From assembly GCA_019639195.1 (NCBI GenBank), contig JAHBSI010000001.1, positions 992,001 through 1,056,000 of the forward strand: a stretch of DNA of 64,000 bases, written 5' to 3'. Below, in pieces: positions 53,240 through 62,513 of this stretch (positions are counted from its first letter, which is position 1; each line of letters begins with the position of its first letter). The DNA comes from Acidobacteriota bacterium (lineage in GTDB: Bacteria > Acidobacteriota > Blastocatellia > Pyrinomonadales > Pyrinomonadaceae). A program made the position numbers and the translations under genes. Under the pieces are notes generated by a model, which did no database searches, was not told the origin of the DNA, and saw only the letters and a program-made list of their open reading frames with translations.

Positions 53240-54769
53240 ATGGCGACCGAGATCACGACAGCCGACAGAACTATTTCTGCAGAGGACCTCGCGGTTATGC
53301 CGCGTTGGGTGATGCCGCTTGTCCGCGTTTGCATTATCGCCGTCGATGCTTCGCTTGCCGCTGTCGGGTTTATTTTTGCCTTTTGGCTTCGCGAAGGCAA
53401 AAGCGCGTTTGCCGATGGGCCCGCAGTTTGGGACGAAAGCTTCCTGCCGTACGTCGGTATTCTTGCGTTCGCGATACCATGCCGCATTGTAACTCTTGGC
53501 ATCGCAGGAGTTTACAGGTTTGACGGAGCGTTCGAATACTCACGCGAAATCGCACGCGTCTTTGGTGCGACGGTCATCTCAACACTGCTGATGATCGCGT
53601 GGGCATTTATGTTTCGCGGCGGCTATCTATACCGCGATTTTTCATATTCACGCGGTGTCTTCGCACTCGATCTTCTTTGCACGCTTGTGCTCCTTTTTGC
53701 CTTTCACCTTGCTGTCAGAGCGGCACAATCTGCGGCTCGCGACCGCGGCATCAACCTCATTCCTACGATAATCGTCGGGAGTAATTCCGAAGCAGAACAG
53801 ACGATCTCCGAGCTCGGCTCGCGGCGTCATCTCGGCTATCGCGTGGTCGGCTATGTCGCCGATGAGGCCGGCAAAACTTCCGAGACCGCCAAGCTCGGCA
53901 ATGTCAGCGAACTCGCCGATGTTATCCGTCGGTTCGACATCAAAGAGGTGATCATCACCGACAATTCACTCGCCGGGGAACGCCTTTTCGAGGCGATGAT
54001 GGCGTTGGGGAGAAAGCGCCGAGTTGAATTTCGCTTCGCACCGACGCTGTTTGATCTGCTTCCGCAAAAGACGAGCGTTGACCGCATTGGCGTCCTGCCG
54101 ATGGTGCGGCTTTTTCGCTCGCCTTTGTCGGATGGACAGCGTTTTCTAAAACGCGTGTCCGACATCATCATCGCAGTGATAGCGGCCGCGGTAACTTCGC
54201 CGATCTGGATCATCGCGGCAATTGCAGTGAAATTCGATTCGCCGGGTAAGGTCTTCTTCCGACAGGAACGCGTCGGGATGGATGGCCGCGTTTTTCTTTG
54301 CTTCAAATTTCGCACGATGCGCGCCGATGCTGACGAAAGCGTGCATCGAGCCGCCTACGAACAGAACATCGCCGGCAGGTCCGACGCAAATTCCGGCGAC
54401 GAAGAAAAACCCGTCTTCGGCAAGGTAAAAGACGACCCAAGGATCACGCGTGTTGGCCGTTTGCTTCGACGCACAAGCATCGACGAGCTGCCGCAGCTCT
54501 TGAATGTGCTTCGGGGCGAAATGAGCATTGTCGGCCCACGTCCGCCGATCCCATACGAGGTCGAAGCCTATGAGGTCTGGCAGCGAAAACGCCTCGATAT
54601 GAAGCCCGGAATGACCGGCCTTTGGCAAGTCTCCGGGCGGAGCAGGCTGACCTTCGAAGAGATGGTCCGCGTCGATCTTTATTACATCGAGAATTGGTCG
54701 CTGCTGCTCGATGCAAAGATCCTCGCTCTCACGATACCCGCAGTTCTAAGAGGCGACGGCGCCCGATGA
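53240..54769 (+). CDS. polyprenyl-phosphate sugar-1-phosphate transferase (WbaP/EpsL type)
   Basis: A 509-residue protein from the ATG at 53240. Five hydrophobic helices (about 36-57, 75-100, 120-150, and one at 335-360) and a CoA-binding-like middle domain ([14 protein letters not shown]) precede the catalytic PGT domain: [47 protein letters not shown] and GLWQVSGRS. It starts glycan synthesis by putting a sugar phosphate on undecaprenyl phosphate. The prmC start overlaps its stop. Confidence 0.94.
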   Translation: MATEITTADRTISAEDLAVMPRWVMPLVRVCIIAVDASLAAVGFIFAFWLREGKSAFADGPAVWDESFLPYVGILAFAIPCRIVTLGIAGVYRFDGAFEYSREIARVFGATVISTLLMIAWAFMFRGGYLYRDFSYSRGVFALDLLCTLVLLFAFHLAVRAAQSAARDRGINLIPTIIVGSNSEAEQTISELGSRRHLGYRVVGYVADEAGKTSETAKLGNVSELADVIRRFDIKEVIITDNSLAGERLFEAMMALGRKRRVEFRFAPTLFDLLPQKTSVDRIGVLPMVRLFRSPLSDGQRFLKRVSDIIIAVIAAAVTSPIWIIAAIAVKFDSPGKVFFRQERVGMDGRVFLCFKFRTMRADADESVHRAAYEQNIAGRSDANSGDEEKPVFGKVKDDPRITRVGRLLRRTSIDELPQLLNVLRGEMSIVGPRPPIPYEVEAYEVWQRKRLDMKPGMTGLWQVSGRSRLTFEEMVRVDLYYIENWSLLLDAKILALTIPAVLRGDGAR

Positions 54770-55611
54770 ATATTGCTGAGGCTCTTAAAACTGCCGCCGA
54801 AAAGCTGGATGCCGCCGGTCTCAAAGAACCGTTGAAAGACGCTCGTCTCCTGTTGTCATTTGTTATCGAACGCCCAAAAGAGTTTCTCTTTGCACATCCT
54901 GAATACGAACTAACACCCGCTGAAATAACGTCGTTTGACGATGCGATCAGCCGCCGCGTGCGATGTGAGCCTGTTCAATACATCATCGGCAAGACGGAGT
55001 TCTACGGACTTGAATTCACTGTCTCACCGGCTGTCCTGATACCGCGTCCGGAGACCGAGATACTTGTCGAGAACGCGGTGAATATTCTCAAACAAAACGC
55101 AGCGGCACGCTTTTGCGAGATCGGCGTCGGTTCGGGCTGCATTAGCGTATCGATGCTCAAGGATCTGCCGACCGCGTCCGCGATAGCCGTCGATCGCTCG
55201 CCGGAAGCAATTGAGGTCGCCCGCATAAATGCTGAAAGGCACGGCGTGCTCGAACGGCTCGACCTAAGGCTCTCAAATGTTTTTGATTTGGTTGCGGAGG
55301 AAGGTTTTGATGCCATCGTCTCGAATCCGCCCTACATTTCGCTCGCAGAGACCGCAGACCTCGACCGCGAAGTTCGCGATTTCGAACCCAAATTCGCGTT
55401 GACCGACGGTGCGGACGGCCTAAGCATCATCCGAACGATCATTACTGATTCCTACCACAAACTTCTGCCGGGCGGTGTTCTATTAATGGAGATCGGCTAT
55501 GGCCAAACGGAAAGTGTTCGAACGCTTCTCTCCCCTGAAAAGTGGCTCGATTTGCGGTTTATTGCCGATCTTCAGAACATTCCCCGCGTTTTGCAGGCTT
55601 TTCGCCGGTAA
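54766..55611 (+). CDS. prmC: peptide chain release factor N5-glutamine methyltransferase
   Basis: A 281-residue protein starting in the last codons of the sugar transferase gene (ATGA). The N-terminal helical domain (1-85) precedes a SAM-binding methyltransferase with EIGVGSGCIS, AVDRSPEAI and the glutamine-binding NPPY (SNPPYIS). It methylates the GGQ glutamine of release factors RF1 and RF2. No prfA is adjacent. Confidence 0.95.
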   Translation: MNIAEALKTAAEKLDAAGLKEPLKDARLLLSFVIERPKEFLFAHPEYELTPAEITSFDDAISRRVRCEPVQYIIGKTEFYGLEFTVSPAVLIPRPETEILVENAVNILKQNAAARFCEIGVGSGCISVSMLKDLPTASAIAVDRSPEAIEVARINAERHGVLERLDLRLSNVFDLVAEEGFDAIVSNPPYISLAETADLDREVRDFEPKFALTDGADGLSIIRTIITDSYHKLLPGGVLLMEIGYGQTESVRTLLSPEKWLDLRFIADLQNIPRVLQAFRR

Positions 55612-55778
55612 GAGGCGTCAAAATCTTGCTTTCAAAATCCTTTGGGAGTAAGATGTGGGTGTTTTGAGACAGTTGCGTTGAAATCTCATTCAGCGCATCG
55701 TGCAGTCGGCAGCGACGGGCACGCCGGAAGCGTCCGGTCTGTTCACCACTGACTATTAACTCGGAGGTGACTTTATAA

Positions 55779-55976
55779 ATGGGTTCTCTTAACGGCATTT
55801 TGGCAGTCCTTGCCGCGATAGTGGGTGTTTTCTCGATCTATAAGTATATGGCCAGCGCCGATAACAAGATCTGGATCGTTATCGGAGTTATCGCTATCAT
55901 CGCCTTTCTGGCGTTGGGCGCGATGTTTATGTCCGGCCGAATGAATAAGACCGATGATATCCATATCACGGAATAG
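55779..55976 (+). CDS. small two-span membrane protein
   Basis: A 65-residue protein with an excellent GGAGG ribosome binding site. Two hydrophobic helices (about 5-22 and 31-51) are separated by YKYMASADNK, and a charged tail follows. I do not recognise a family. It is transcribed alone and ended by a terminator. Confidence 0.78.
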   Translation: MGSLNGILAVLAAIVGVFSIYKYMASADNKIWIVIGVIAIIAFLALGAMFMSGRMNKTDDIHITE

Positions 55977-56033
55977 GCTCGACGAGTATTAGCTCCTTTT
56001 TCGTTTTTGTTCGGTAGTCTCTGAATTTCTTTG

Positions 56034-56081
56034 AGCCCGGCATGGCAGGCGAACTATTGCCTTTCGAACCGGGCTTTCTTG
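56034..56081 (+). terminator. rho-independent terminator after the small membrane protein
   Basis: AGCCCGG pairs with CCGGGCT, with further internal pairing of ggcaggc and gccttt, and is followed by TTCTT. The stem closes a loop of about 28 bases, so it is weaker than the other terminators in the window. Confidence 0.65.
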
Positions 56082-56093
56082 TTGTTCGAAATG

Positions 56094-56122
56094 TTGACAA
56101 AAATGTAATGTTTTACCATACT
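56094..56122 (+). promoter_or_regulatory. sigma70-type promoter of the NifU-like gene
   Basis: A perfect TTGACA is separated by 17 bases from CATACT (four of six -10 positions). Transcription would begin near 56129, about 37 bases before the ATG. Confidence 0.75.
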
Positions 56123-56165
56123 TGAGTTTGAGCCCTTTTACGCGAGAAGCCGAAAAACACTAGGA

Positions 56166-56747
56166 ATGCCGAAGATCTCAGACATACAGGAAACCCCGAA
56201 CCCGAACGCCGTTAAGTTTATTCTGCGCGAACCGATCAGCTATGGCACGTCGCATTCATTCCCGAATGCCGAATCCGCGGTTGACGATAAGTTCGCAAAA
56301 TCTATCTTTGACGTCGGAAATGTCGTGTCCGTCTTTTATATGGACAAGATGGTCACGGTCGAGAAAACAGATGATTCGGAATGGGACGAAGTTCTGCCGG
56401 AGATGGCGGTGCCGATCCGTGCGGCCGAGGCCGTTGCGATAAAGCCGTTAAATGGAAACGGCAACGGGCATTCTGCAAATTCGGTCGGCGGTGCGATCGC
56501 AGCCGCGGCAAGTGCCGAAGACCCGAAACTTCGCGAGATCCAGGCTCTTCTGGATGAAAAGATCCTGCCGTACCTTGCCGGAGACGGCGGCTGGCTGGAG
56601 ATCATTGAGCTCAACGGAAGCGAACTAAAGATCCGTTATCAGGGCTCCTGCGGCAGCTGTCCGAGCTCTATCAGCGGCACGCTTGCCGCGATCGAGAATA
56701 TGCTGCGCGAAGACATCGACCCCGACATCGAGGTCATCGCGATCTGA
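56166..56747 (+). CDS. NifU-like iron-sulfur scaffold with Nfu N-terminal domain
   Basis: A 193-residue protein. The N-terminal Nfu_N domain (PKISDIQETPNPNAVKFIL and SVFYMDKMVTVEK) is joined by an Ala/Gly/Asn linker (about 92-115) to the NifU C-terminal domain with the cluster-binding CGSCP (CxxC). It delivers Fe-S clusters to apoproteins in the cytoplasm. The fused 1239-residue oxidoreductase and other Fe-S proteins would be clients (inference). Confidence 0.93.
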   Translation: MPKISDIQETPNPNAVKFILREPISYGTSHSFPNAESAVDDKFAKSIFDVGNVVSVFYMDKMVTVEKTDDSEWDEVLPEMAVPIRAAEAVAIKPLNGNGNGHSANSVGGAIAAAASAEDPKLREIQALLDEKILPYLAGDGGWLEIIELNGSELKIRYQGSCGSCPSSISGTLAAIENMLREDIDPDIEVIAI

Positions 56748-56819
56748 TGGCTTTTTTGCGTACTCGGCCAAAAGTGCGATATTATATTTGTTTGACTTGA
56801 ATTAGGAGACGAACAAGCC

Positions 56820-57548
56820 GTGATCGAAGAGCTGGATAAGTTAATAGAGTTGCAGGAGACGGATACAAACCTTCGTCGACTGAAGAAAATCATAGAGACC
56901 GCAGAAGCAAGGCGTGCAGAGATCGAACAAGAGTTTGAACAGCACGCCTTTTCTATACGCGAAATTCAGAATCGCCGTGATGCGATCAATGAAAAACGTG
57001 CCGGTCACGAACGCGAGATCGCCGAGAACAAGACCTATCTCGAACGTGCGGAAAGGAACTTAAAGCACGCCCAGAACCAGAAGGAATACGAGACGGCAAT
57101 GCGGGAGATCGATGCTCTTCAGAGATCGGTCGGCCAGGCGGAAACATCGATAGTCGAGCTCCTTGAGCAGAGCGAGGCGGTCGAGAAAGAACTTGCCGAG
57201 CGTGCGGATGAGATCTCGAGTCTTGATGGCCGACGCGCGACCGCGCTGAGCGAATTCGACACCGCCCTCGAAGGCGATAAGAAGGAGTTCGAAACGGAAA
57301 CTACGCATCGGGCCGCGGCGTTCGCAACGCTTCCGGAACGTCTGGCGGCAGTTTACGATCGGCTGGCACAACGCAGCCGAGACGGCCTGGCGGTCGCAGA
57401 GGTCATAAATGGTTCATGCAACGCATGCCATATTTCGCTCAGGCCGCAGGTACAGGTCGAGGTGAGACGCGGTACGGATATTATGACCTGTGAGAACTGT
57501 TCCCGGATACTCTTTGTTCGTGCCGTAAGCAGCGAAGCGGTCGCTTGA
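56820..57548 (+). CDS. coiled-coil protein with C4 zinc ribbon (DUF164/CdsZ type)
   Basis: A 242-residue protein starting at GTG, preceded by GGAG. Residues 1-175 form two antiparallel coiled-coil arms rich in Glu, Arg and Ala. The C-terminus has two CxxC pairs (CNAC and CENC) that bind zinc. The family is widespread and its role is not fixed; a nucleic-acid or ribosome partner is proposed for some members. It is convergent with the polymerase gene, two bases away. Confidence 0.92.
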   Translation: MIEELDKLIELQETDTNLRRLKKIIETAEARRAEIEQEFEQHAFSIREIQNRRDAINEKRAGHEREIAENKTYLERAERNLKHAQNQKEYETAMREIDALQRSVGQAETSIVELLEQSEAVEKELAERADEISSLDGRRATALSEFDTALEGDKKEFETETTHRAAAFATLPERLAAVYDRLAQRSRDGLAVAEVINGSCNACHISLRPQVQVEVRRGTDIMTCENCSRILFVRAVSSEAVA

Positions 57549-57550
57549 GG

Positions 57551-59326
57551 TCATTTGCTCCACTCGTCAGAGACGGAGAGATCGACCTTAACAGGAACAT
57601 CTTTTAGAAATTCACGGCCCGCCTTGAGCATCGAGTTTTCGAGCTTGCGGGCCGTTTCTTCTGCTTCTGAAGCATCAGCCTCAACAAGGATCTCATCGTG
57701 CACGATGTTCACGAGCCTCGCAGACGTCCCGCGAATGTCGTCGTGCAGCAACCTGAGAGCGCGTTTGAGGATGTCGGCCGATGTGCCCTGAATCGGCATA
57801 TTCTTCGCATAACGCTGGGCGGCACCAACCTCCGCACGATCGTTCTCATTGAATCTCATACGAGCGATCCGTCCTGAAAGCGTTCGTGCCGTTCGGTCGT
57901 TCAACACAGCTTTCGCCTGCATTCGGAGCCAATCATCCATTCGCGGGTACGTGGCAAAGTACCGCCGCAAAGTATCCTCGGCCTGCGATTCGGAAAGGCC
58001 CGTCATTTTCGCAAATCTTTGCACGCCGATCCCGTAAACGACCCCGAAATTCAAACGCTTTGCGAACGATCGCTGATCCGGCGTAACGGCATCGGCGGCG
58101 ATCCCGAATATCTGTGCTGCGGTCGCCGCATGAAAATCCGCTCCGGACTGAAAAGCGTCGATGAACGCCTTGTCCTTTGAGATGTCGGCAAGGATACGCA
58201 GTTCGATCTGTGAATAATCGGCGATGACAAGCTTCCTGCCCGCAGGAGCCATAAAACAGCGTCGATATTCCGTCTCATGCGGGATCTGCTGAAGGTTCGG
58301 GTTCGAGCAGGAAAAACGCCCTGTCGGTGCCCCGATCTGTCGAAAATCTGCGTGAATGCGCCCGGTCGCAGGTTCAATATACCCGAGGATATTCTCACCA
58401 AAGCTCTGACTGGCCTTCGCAACCTGCCGATACTCAAGCAGCTTCGCAACGACCGGATATTCATCGGCAAGCGGCAGGAGAGCACCCGCTCGCGTCGTCC
58501 CTTCGACGGGCACGCCAAGATTCTGCAACGCGCTCGTAACCTGGTCGATAGAATCCAGATTGATCTCCGGCCGCCCGAATAACGAGGCTTGTGCGACTCC
58601 GGCAGCAAGCATTCCCTGAAGTTCTTCTGCTGCCGAAGCAAGTTTCTTCGAAACGACGGCAAGCTGATCTCGCCAGCGAGTTTCATCGAGATAGATCCCG
58701 TTCAGCTCCATCTGCGCGATCGGCAGCACACATTCGTTCTCGAGCTTTAGTACTTGTTCGAGGCCATCGGCGATGATCCGTTCGTGCAGTCGCTCGCGCA
58801 CTTCTGGCATTATTGCAGCGTCTTTTGCGGCATATTCGACCTGTGAAGCAGAGAGTTCTGCTGCACTCCAATCGCTGACCTGCTCGGTCTTATCGAGCGT
58901 TCTGCCCAAAAAGTACTGAACGACATCCGCCAATCCGTGCCGTCGATCTCCGTCGGCCGAGCCGACAAGCACGCTCGCAAGGTACGTGTCGTAGATGTTC
59001 TCCGTATCACAACCAAGATGATGGCGAACCCATTTTGTATCGAATTTTGCGTTGTGGGCGATCTTTGTCTGCTTCTTCGAAGATAGAAGGTCGCGCAGCG
59101 GCTTTAATGCTTTTGTCGTTTTGAGTTCGTCACCCTTGCCGAACGCACGAACGTCAACGACCTTCGTTTCGCGGCCGTTTGAGAGCTGCACAAGCCGAAG
59201 TTCGCCCTTATATGGATCAAGGTCGGTCGTCTCAACGTCAAAACCGATGAATTCTTCGGCTGCGAGGTCCGAGCAGGCCTTTTCAAGCGATGCTGCGTCG
59301 CTTACAAGTTGAAAATACAGTTCCAT
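57551..59326 (-). CDS. short DNA polymerase I (3'-5' exonuclease and polymerase, no 5' nuclease)
   Basis: A 591-residue family A polymerase. The DEDD exonuclease domain (1-190) has FDVETTDLDP (D30, E32), IAHNAKFD and YAAKDAAI. The polymerase has DYSQIELRILA (motif A), RSFAKRLNFGVVYG (motif B) and NIVHDEILVEA (motif C). The 5'-nuclease domain of about 300 residues found in E. coli PolI is absent. It would fill gaps but need a separate flap nuclease. It may be a second, Klenow-like polymerase beside a full-length one elsewhere (unknown). Confidence 0.95.
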   Translation of the reverse strand: MELYFQLVSDAASLEKACSDLAAEEFIGFDVETTDLDPYKGELRLVQLSNGRETKVVDVRAFGKGDELKTTKALKPLRDLLSSKKQTKIAHNAKFDTKWVRHHLGCDTENIYDTYLASVLVGSADGDRRHGLADVVQYFLGRTLDKTEQVSDWSAAELSASQVEYAAKDAAIMPEVRERLHERIIADGLEQVLKLENECVLPIAQMELNGIYLDETRWRDQLAVVSKKLASAAEELQGMLAAGVAQASLFGRPEINLDSIDQVTSALQNLGVPVEGTTRAGALLPLADEYPVVAKLLEYRQVAKASQSFGENILGYIEPATGRIHADFRQIGAPTGRFSCSNPNLQQIPHETEYRRCFMAPAGRKLVIADYSQIELRILADISKDKAFIDAFQSGADFHAATAAQIFGIAADAVTPDQRSFAKRLNFGVVYGIGVQRFAKMTGLSESQAEDTLRRYFATYPRMDDWLRMQAKAVLNDRTARTLSGRIARMRFNENDRAEVGAAQRYAKNMPIQGTSADILKRALRLLHDDIRGTSARLVNIVHDEILVEADASEAEETARKLENSMLKAGREFLKDVPVKVDLSVSDEWSK

Positions 59327-59891
59327 AAAACGGGTTCGTGACTAGATTGTATCCGCAACACGGAGAGCACTCAAAAGGCAGAGGTTCCTCTGAAAACTTT
59401 TTACACAATTCCTAACTTTTGTTCTGTCAAGGTTTACTTTCTCAAAATCCTTTAGATATACTTATTTGCAGGTTTGCCCCGTGAAGGAAACGGGATCGTA
59501 AGACAAACGGTTGAAAAGGATCTTTAACGCTGAAAAGGCGAAAAACGGATTTGCCGGGTTTTGAGCACGATCGGAAGTAAGATATGTGCTCCCTGGCTTG
59601 AGAACGGCTTTGTGATTTTGCTAGCCGCAAATTTGAAGGAATTTCCCTCATAGAAGAAATACGGATCGTATTTTGAATATTCGGAATCTACCTCTACCTC
59701 AATAATCCTGAAGCTCGAATTCCAGCGAAGAAAGCGATCATTTTTGTGTGATCTTAGGGAAACGTGTGTCGGCCAAAGCGGTTCGACAGCACTCCCAAAA
59801 ACAACGACCGTACCTGCCTCTCAGATCGTAAGTTCTCCAAACCTGGGCCAAACCTCATTTTAGAATTTTTGCGGTAATCTACCGCCACAAT
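59327..59891. other. 565-bp region between polymerase and RNase E/G genes
   Basis: It is AT-rich and has no credible open frame. A good promoter lies at 59433-59462 on the plus strand, which would give a transcript with about 420 untranslated bases before the RNase E/G ATG. A small hairpin CCCGT/ACGGG lies just after the expected start, and the string gatcgta occurs three times downstream. A long leader or a small RNA are the options. Confidence 0.5.
59433..59462 (+). promoter_or_regulatory. sigma70-type promoter upstream of the RNase E/G gene
   Basis: TTTACT (four of six) is separated by 18 bases from TATACT (five of six). It points at the RNase E/G gene. Transcription would start near 59469. 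Confidence 0.55.
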
Positions 59892-62483
59892 ATGTCAAAG
59901 GAAATGATAGTGAGCGTCAACGGACGCGAAAAGAAGATAGCCATTCTCGACAACGGCAAGGTCACGGAGTTCTACATCGAACGCGGCCAGGAGAACGAAG
60001 GCGTCGTTGGGAATGTGTACAAAGGCCGCGTGATGCGCGTCCTGCCCGGAATGCAGTCGGCATTCGTTGATATCGGACTCGAGCGCGATGCGTTCTTGTA
60101 TGTCTCGGACTTCTTCGATGAAGAAGAAGAGATCGAGAAGATCGTCCTCGAGAAGGGCAAGAAAGGTTCGCACGAGGATGCAAAACGCGAAGCGAATGAA
60201 CGCATCGACCGCAGCCGCATCGAACGTGAGAAGCAAATGGAATCCGCTCAGGAGTTGAGCGAGCCGATGGCTGAGAGCACCGAGACCTCAGATGAGCCAG
60301 CCGAAAAGCCGTCCGGCAGGCAGGACAGACAGAAACGGTCCCGAGGCCGAAAAGAAAAAGATAGGAAGGACGAGGCCAGTTCGGTCGCAGAACCGATCGA
60401 GATCGAGTTCGATACGAACGGCTTCGAGCGCATCGCCGACGACGACGAAGGTGATACGGGCGACGCATTCAAGGATGCATACCTTCAGGAAGCTATCGTT
60501 GCACGTGTGCGCGCGGTCGAGTTTGACGAAGGTGAGAGCACCGGCGTCGCCGAGGTCGGGTCGCTGCTCGCGGATGTCTCGGACGCAGGCGGTTTCGAGC
60601 GAATCGCCGATGAGGATGAAGCTCCCGCTGAAGAAAAACCAAAGAAGGGACGCCGAACAAAGGCCGCTGCCGAAAAGAAACCGGCAAAGGCAAAGGCCGC
60701 CAAAGAGAAGGCTCCTAAAAAGGCATCGACCCGCGGCAAGAAAAAGGCGGCGGCGGAAGACCCCGAAGCCGAGTCTGCTGCGGCCGATGAACCGCTTGCC
60801 GACGCAGAGGCGTTTGAACGCGTTGCTGATGACACGGCATTGATGGCCGTCCGGAGAGGCGGAAGAGGCCGTCGTCGCGGCGGAAAAGGCAAAAAGGGTG
60901 CGACAGGAACCGAGCCCCTTGACGGCGAAGGCGGCGGCGAGGCGATCGACGACGGCGATATCCACGATACTGACTCGATCGAGATCGTTGCAGATAGCGA
61001 AAAAGTTTCTGAACCCGTGGCCGACGAAAGCTCTTCGACCGATGAAGCAGCTGCTTCAGAAGACAGCACTGAAAAGAGCGGTGACCTGCCTCAAGGCCGA
61101 GAGCGAAGAGGTCGTCGAGGTCGCGGCGGACGCAATCGCGAAGAATCTGAAGATACGGAAAGGTCCGAGAAGGCGGATAAGCCCGATAAGAAAGAAAAGG
61201 CCGAGCGTTCTGATTCCCGCAGCAGGAACGATCGCGGACGCAGCGGACGCGACCGCGGACCGCAGCCGACGATCAGTGATCTTCTTCGCGAAGGCCAGGA
61301 AATACTTGTCCAGATCGCAAAAGAGCCGATCGCCAAAAAGGGTGCGCGTATCACTTCGCACATCGCTCTTCCGGGACGTTATCTCGTTTATATGCCGACG
61401 ATCGAGCATCTCGGCGTTTCGCGAAAGATCGAATCTTCGAGCGAACGCGGCCGCCTGCGGACCTTGATCCAGAAGATCCGTCAGGACGACGCGATCCGCT
61501 CCGGCGGATTCATTGTTCGAACGGCGGGCATCGGCATCTCGGAAGAAGACCTCAGGAACGACGCCATCTATCTTGCACGCACATGGCAGGACGCCAAAAA
61601 GACTTCCGAAAAACGCAAGTCGCCCGCACTCATTCATCAGGACCTCGATCTCGTTCAGCGTCTGCTTCGCGACCAACTCTCGGATGACTTCACGGCGATC
61701 CGCGTTGACAGCGAGGAAGAATATCTTCGTACGGTCGAATTCATGAACCGTATGGCACCGCGTATGGTCAATCGCGTAAAGCTTTACACACGCGATGAAC
61801 CGATCCTCGACGCATACGGCGTTCAGGAAGAGATCGAGAAGGCTCTAAAGCCCCGCGTTTGGCTCAAATCAGGCGGTTACCTTGTCATCAATCAGACCGA
61901 AGCTCTGGTCGCCATCGATGTCAATACGGGTAAATTCGTCGGCAAAGGCAACGCACGCCTCGAAGACACGATCACGAAGACCAACCTCGAAGCGGTCGAT
62001 GAGATCGCTCGTCAGATACGGCTTCGCGACCTCGGCGGCATCATCGTACTCGATCTTATCGATATGGAGGATCGCCGCAACCGTCACAAGGTCTCGCAGG
62101 CTCTGCAGGACGCCCTTTCGCACGACAAATCGCCCACAAAGGTGCTTTCGTTCAACGATTTCGGGCTGATCATTATGACCCGCAAGCGTGTGAAACAGTC
62201 GCTCGAAAGGACGATGTGTGCTCCTTGTGAGTATTGTGAAGGCGCCGGTTGGGTCAAATCGCCGCAGACCGTTTGCTACGAGATACTCGGCGAGGCACGC
62301 AGGCTGGCACGCACGGTCGATGACATTCGGCACACGACGCTTCGCGTTCATCCGGAGGTCGCAACCGCCCTTCGTAACTCCGAACGGCAGGTTATGGAAG
62401 AGATCGAAGCCCATCTTGGCACCGTCGATCTCTCATCCGACAAGACCGTCCACCAGGCGCAATTCGACTTCGCATTCGTTTAG
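59892..62483 (+). CDS. ribonuclease E/G with a large disordered insertion in the S1 domain
   Basis: An 863-residue endoribonuclease. Residues 36-76 start the S1 RNA-binding domain (VYKGRVMRVLPGMQSAFVD); an insertion of roughly 380 residues (about 77-458) follows; the S1 domain then resumes at LLREGQEILVQIAKEP. The catalytic core has AIDVNTGKFVG and LDLIDMEDRRNR with the metal-binding aspartates, and CAPCEYCEGAG near 780 for the zinc link. The insertion is Lys/Arg/Glu/Ala-rich and holds three copies of an FERIADDDE-like motif. It processes rRNA and starts mRNA decay. Confidence 0.93.
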   Translation: MSKEMIVSVNGREKKIAILDNGKVTEFYIERGQENEGVVGNVYKGRVMRVLPGMQSAFVDIGLERDAFLYVSDFFDEEEEIEKIVLEKGKKGSHEDAKREANERIDRSRIEREKQMESAQELSEPMAESTETSDEPAEKPSGRQDRQKRSRGRKEKDRKDEASSVAEPIEIEFDTNGFERIADDDEGDTGDAFKDAYLQEAIVARVRAVEFDEGESTGVAEVGSLLADVSDAGGFERIADEDEAPAEEKPKKGRRTKAAAEKKPAKAKAAKEKAPKKASTRGKKKAAAEDPEAESAAADEPLADAEAFERVADDTALMAVRRGGRGRRRGGKGKKGATGTEPLDGEGGGEAIDDGDIHDTDSIEIVADSEKVSEPVADESSSTDEAAASEDSTEKSGDLPQGRERRGRRGRGGRNREESEDTERSEKADKPDKKEKAERSDSRSRNDRGRSGRDRGPQPTISDLLREGQEILVQIAKEPIAKKGARITSHIALPGRYLVYMPTIEHLGVSRKIESSSERGRLRTLIQKIRQDDAIRSGGFIVRTAGIGISEEDLRNDAIYLARTWQDAKKTSEKRKSPALIHQDLDLVQRLLRDQLSDDFTAIRVDSEEEYLRTVEFMNRMAPRMVNRVKLYTRDEPILDAYGVQEEIEKALKPRVWLKSGGYLVINQTEALVAIDVNTGKFVGKGNARLEDTITKTNLEAVDEIARQIRLRDLGGIIVLDLIDMEDRRNRHKVSQALQDALSHDKSPTKVLSFNDFGLIIMTRKRVKQSLERTMCAPCEYCEGAGWVKSPQTVCYEILGEARRLARTVDDIRHTTLRVHPEVATALRNSERQVMEEIEAHLGTVDLSSDKTVHQAQFDFAFV

Positions 62484-62513
62484 GCACGAATGATCCGTTT
62501 GTTTCGTACCAGG

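Noticed and set aside
59442-59651. 69-codon minus-strand frame upstream of RNase E/G
   Set aside because: Composition is not protein-like and it runs against the predicted promoter and leader.
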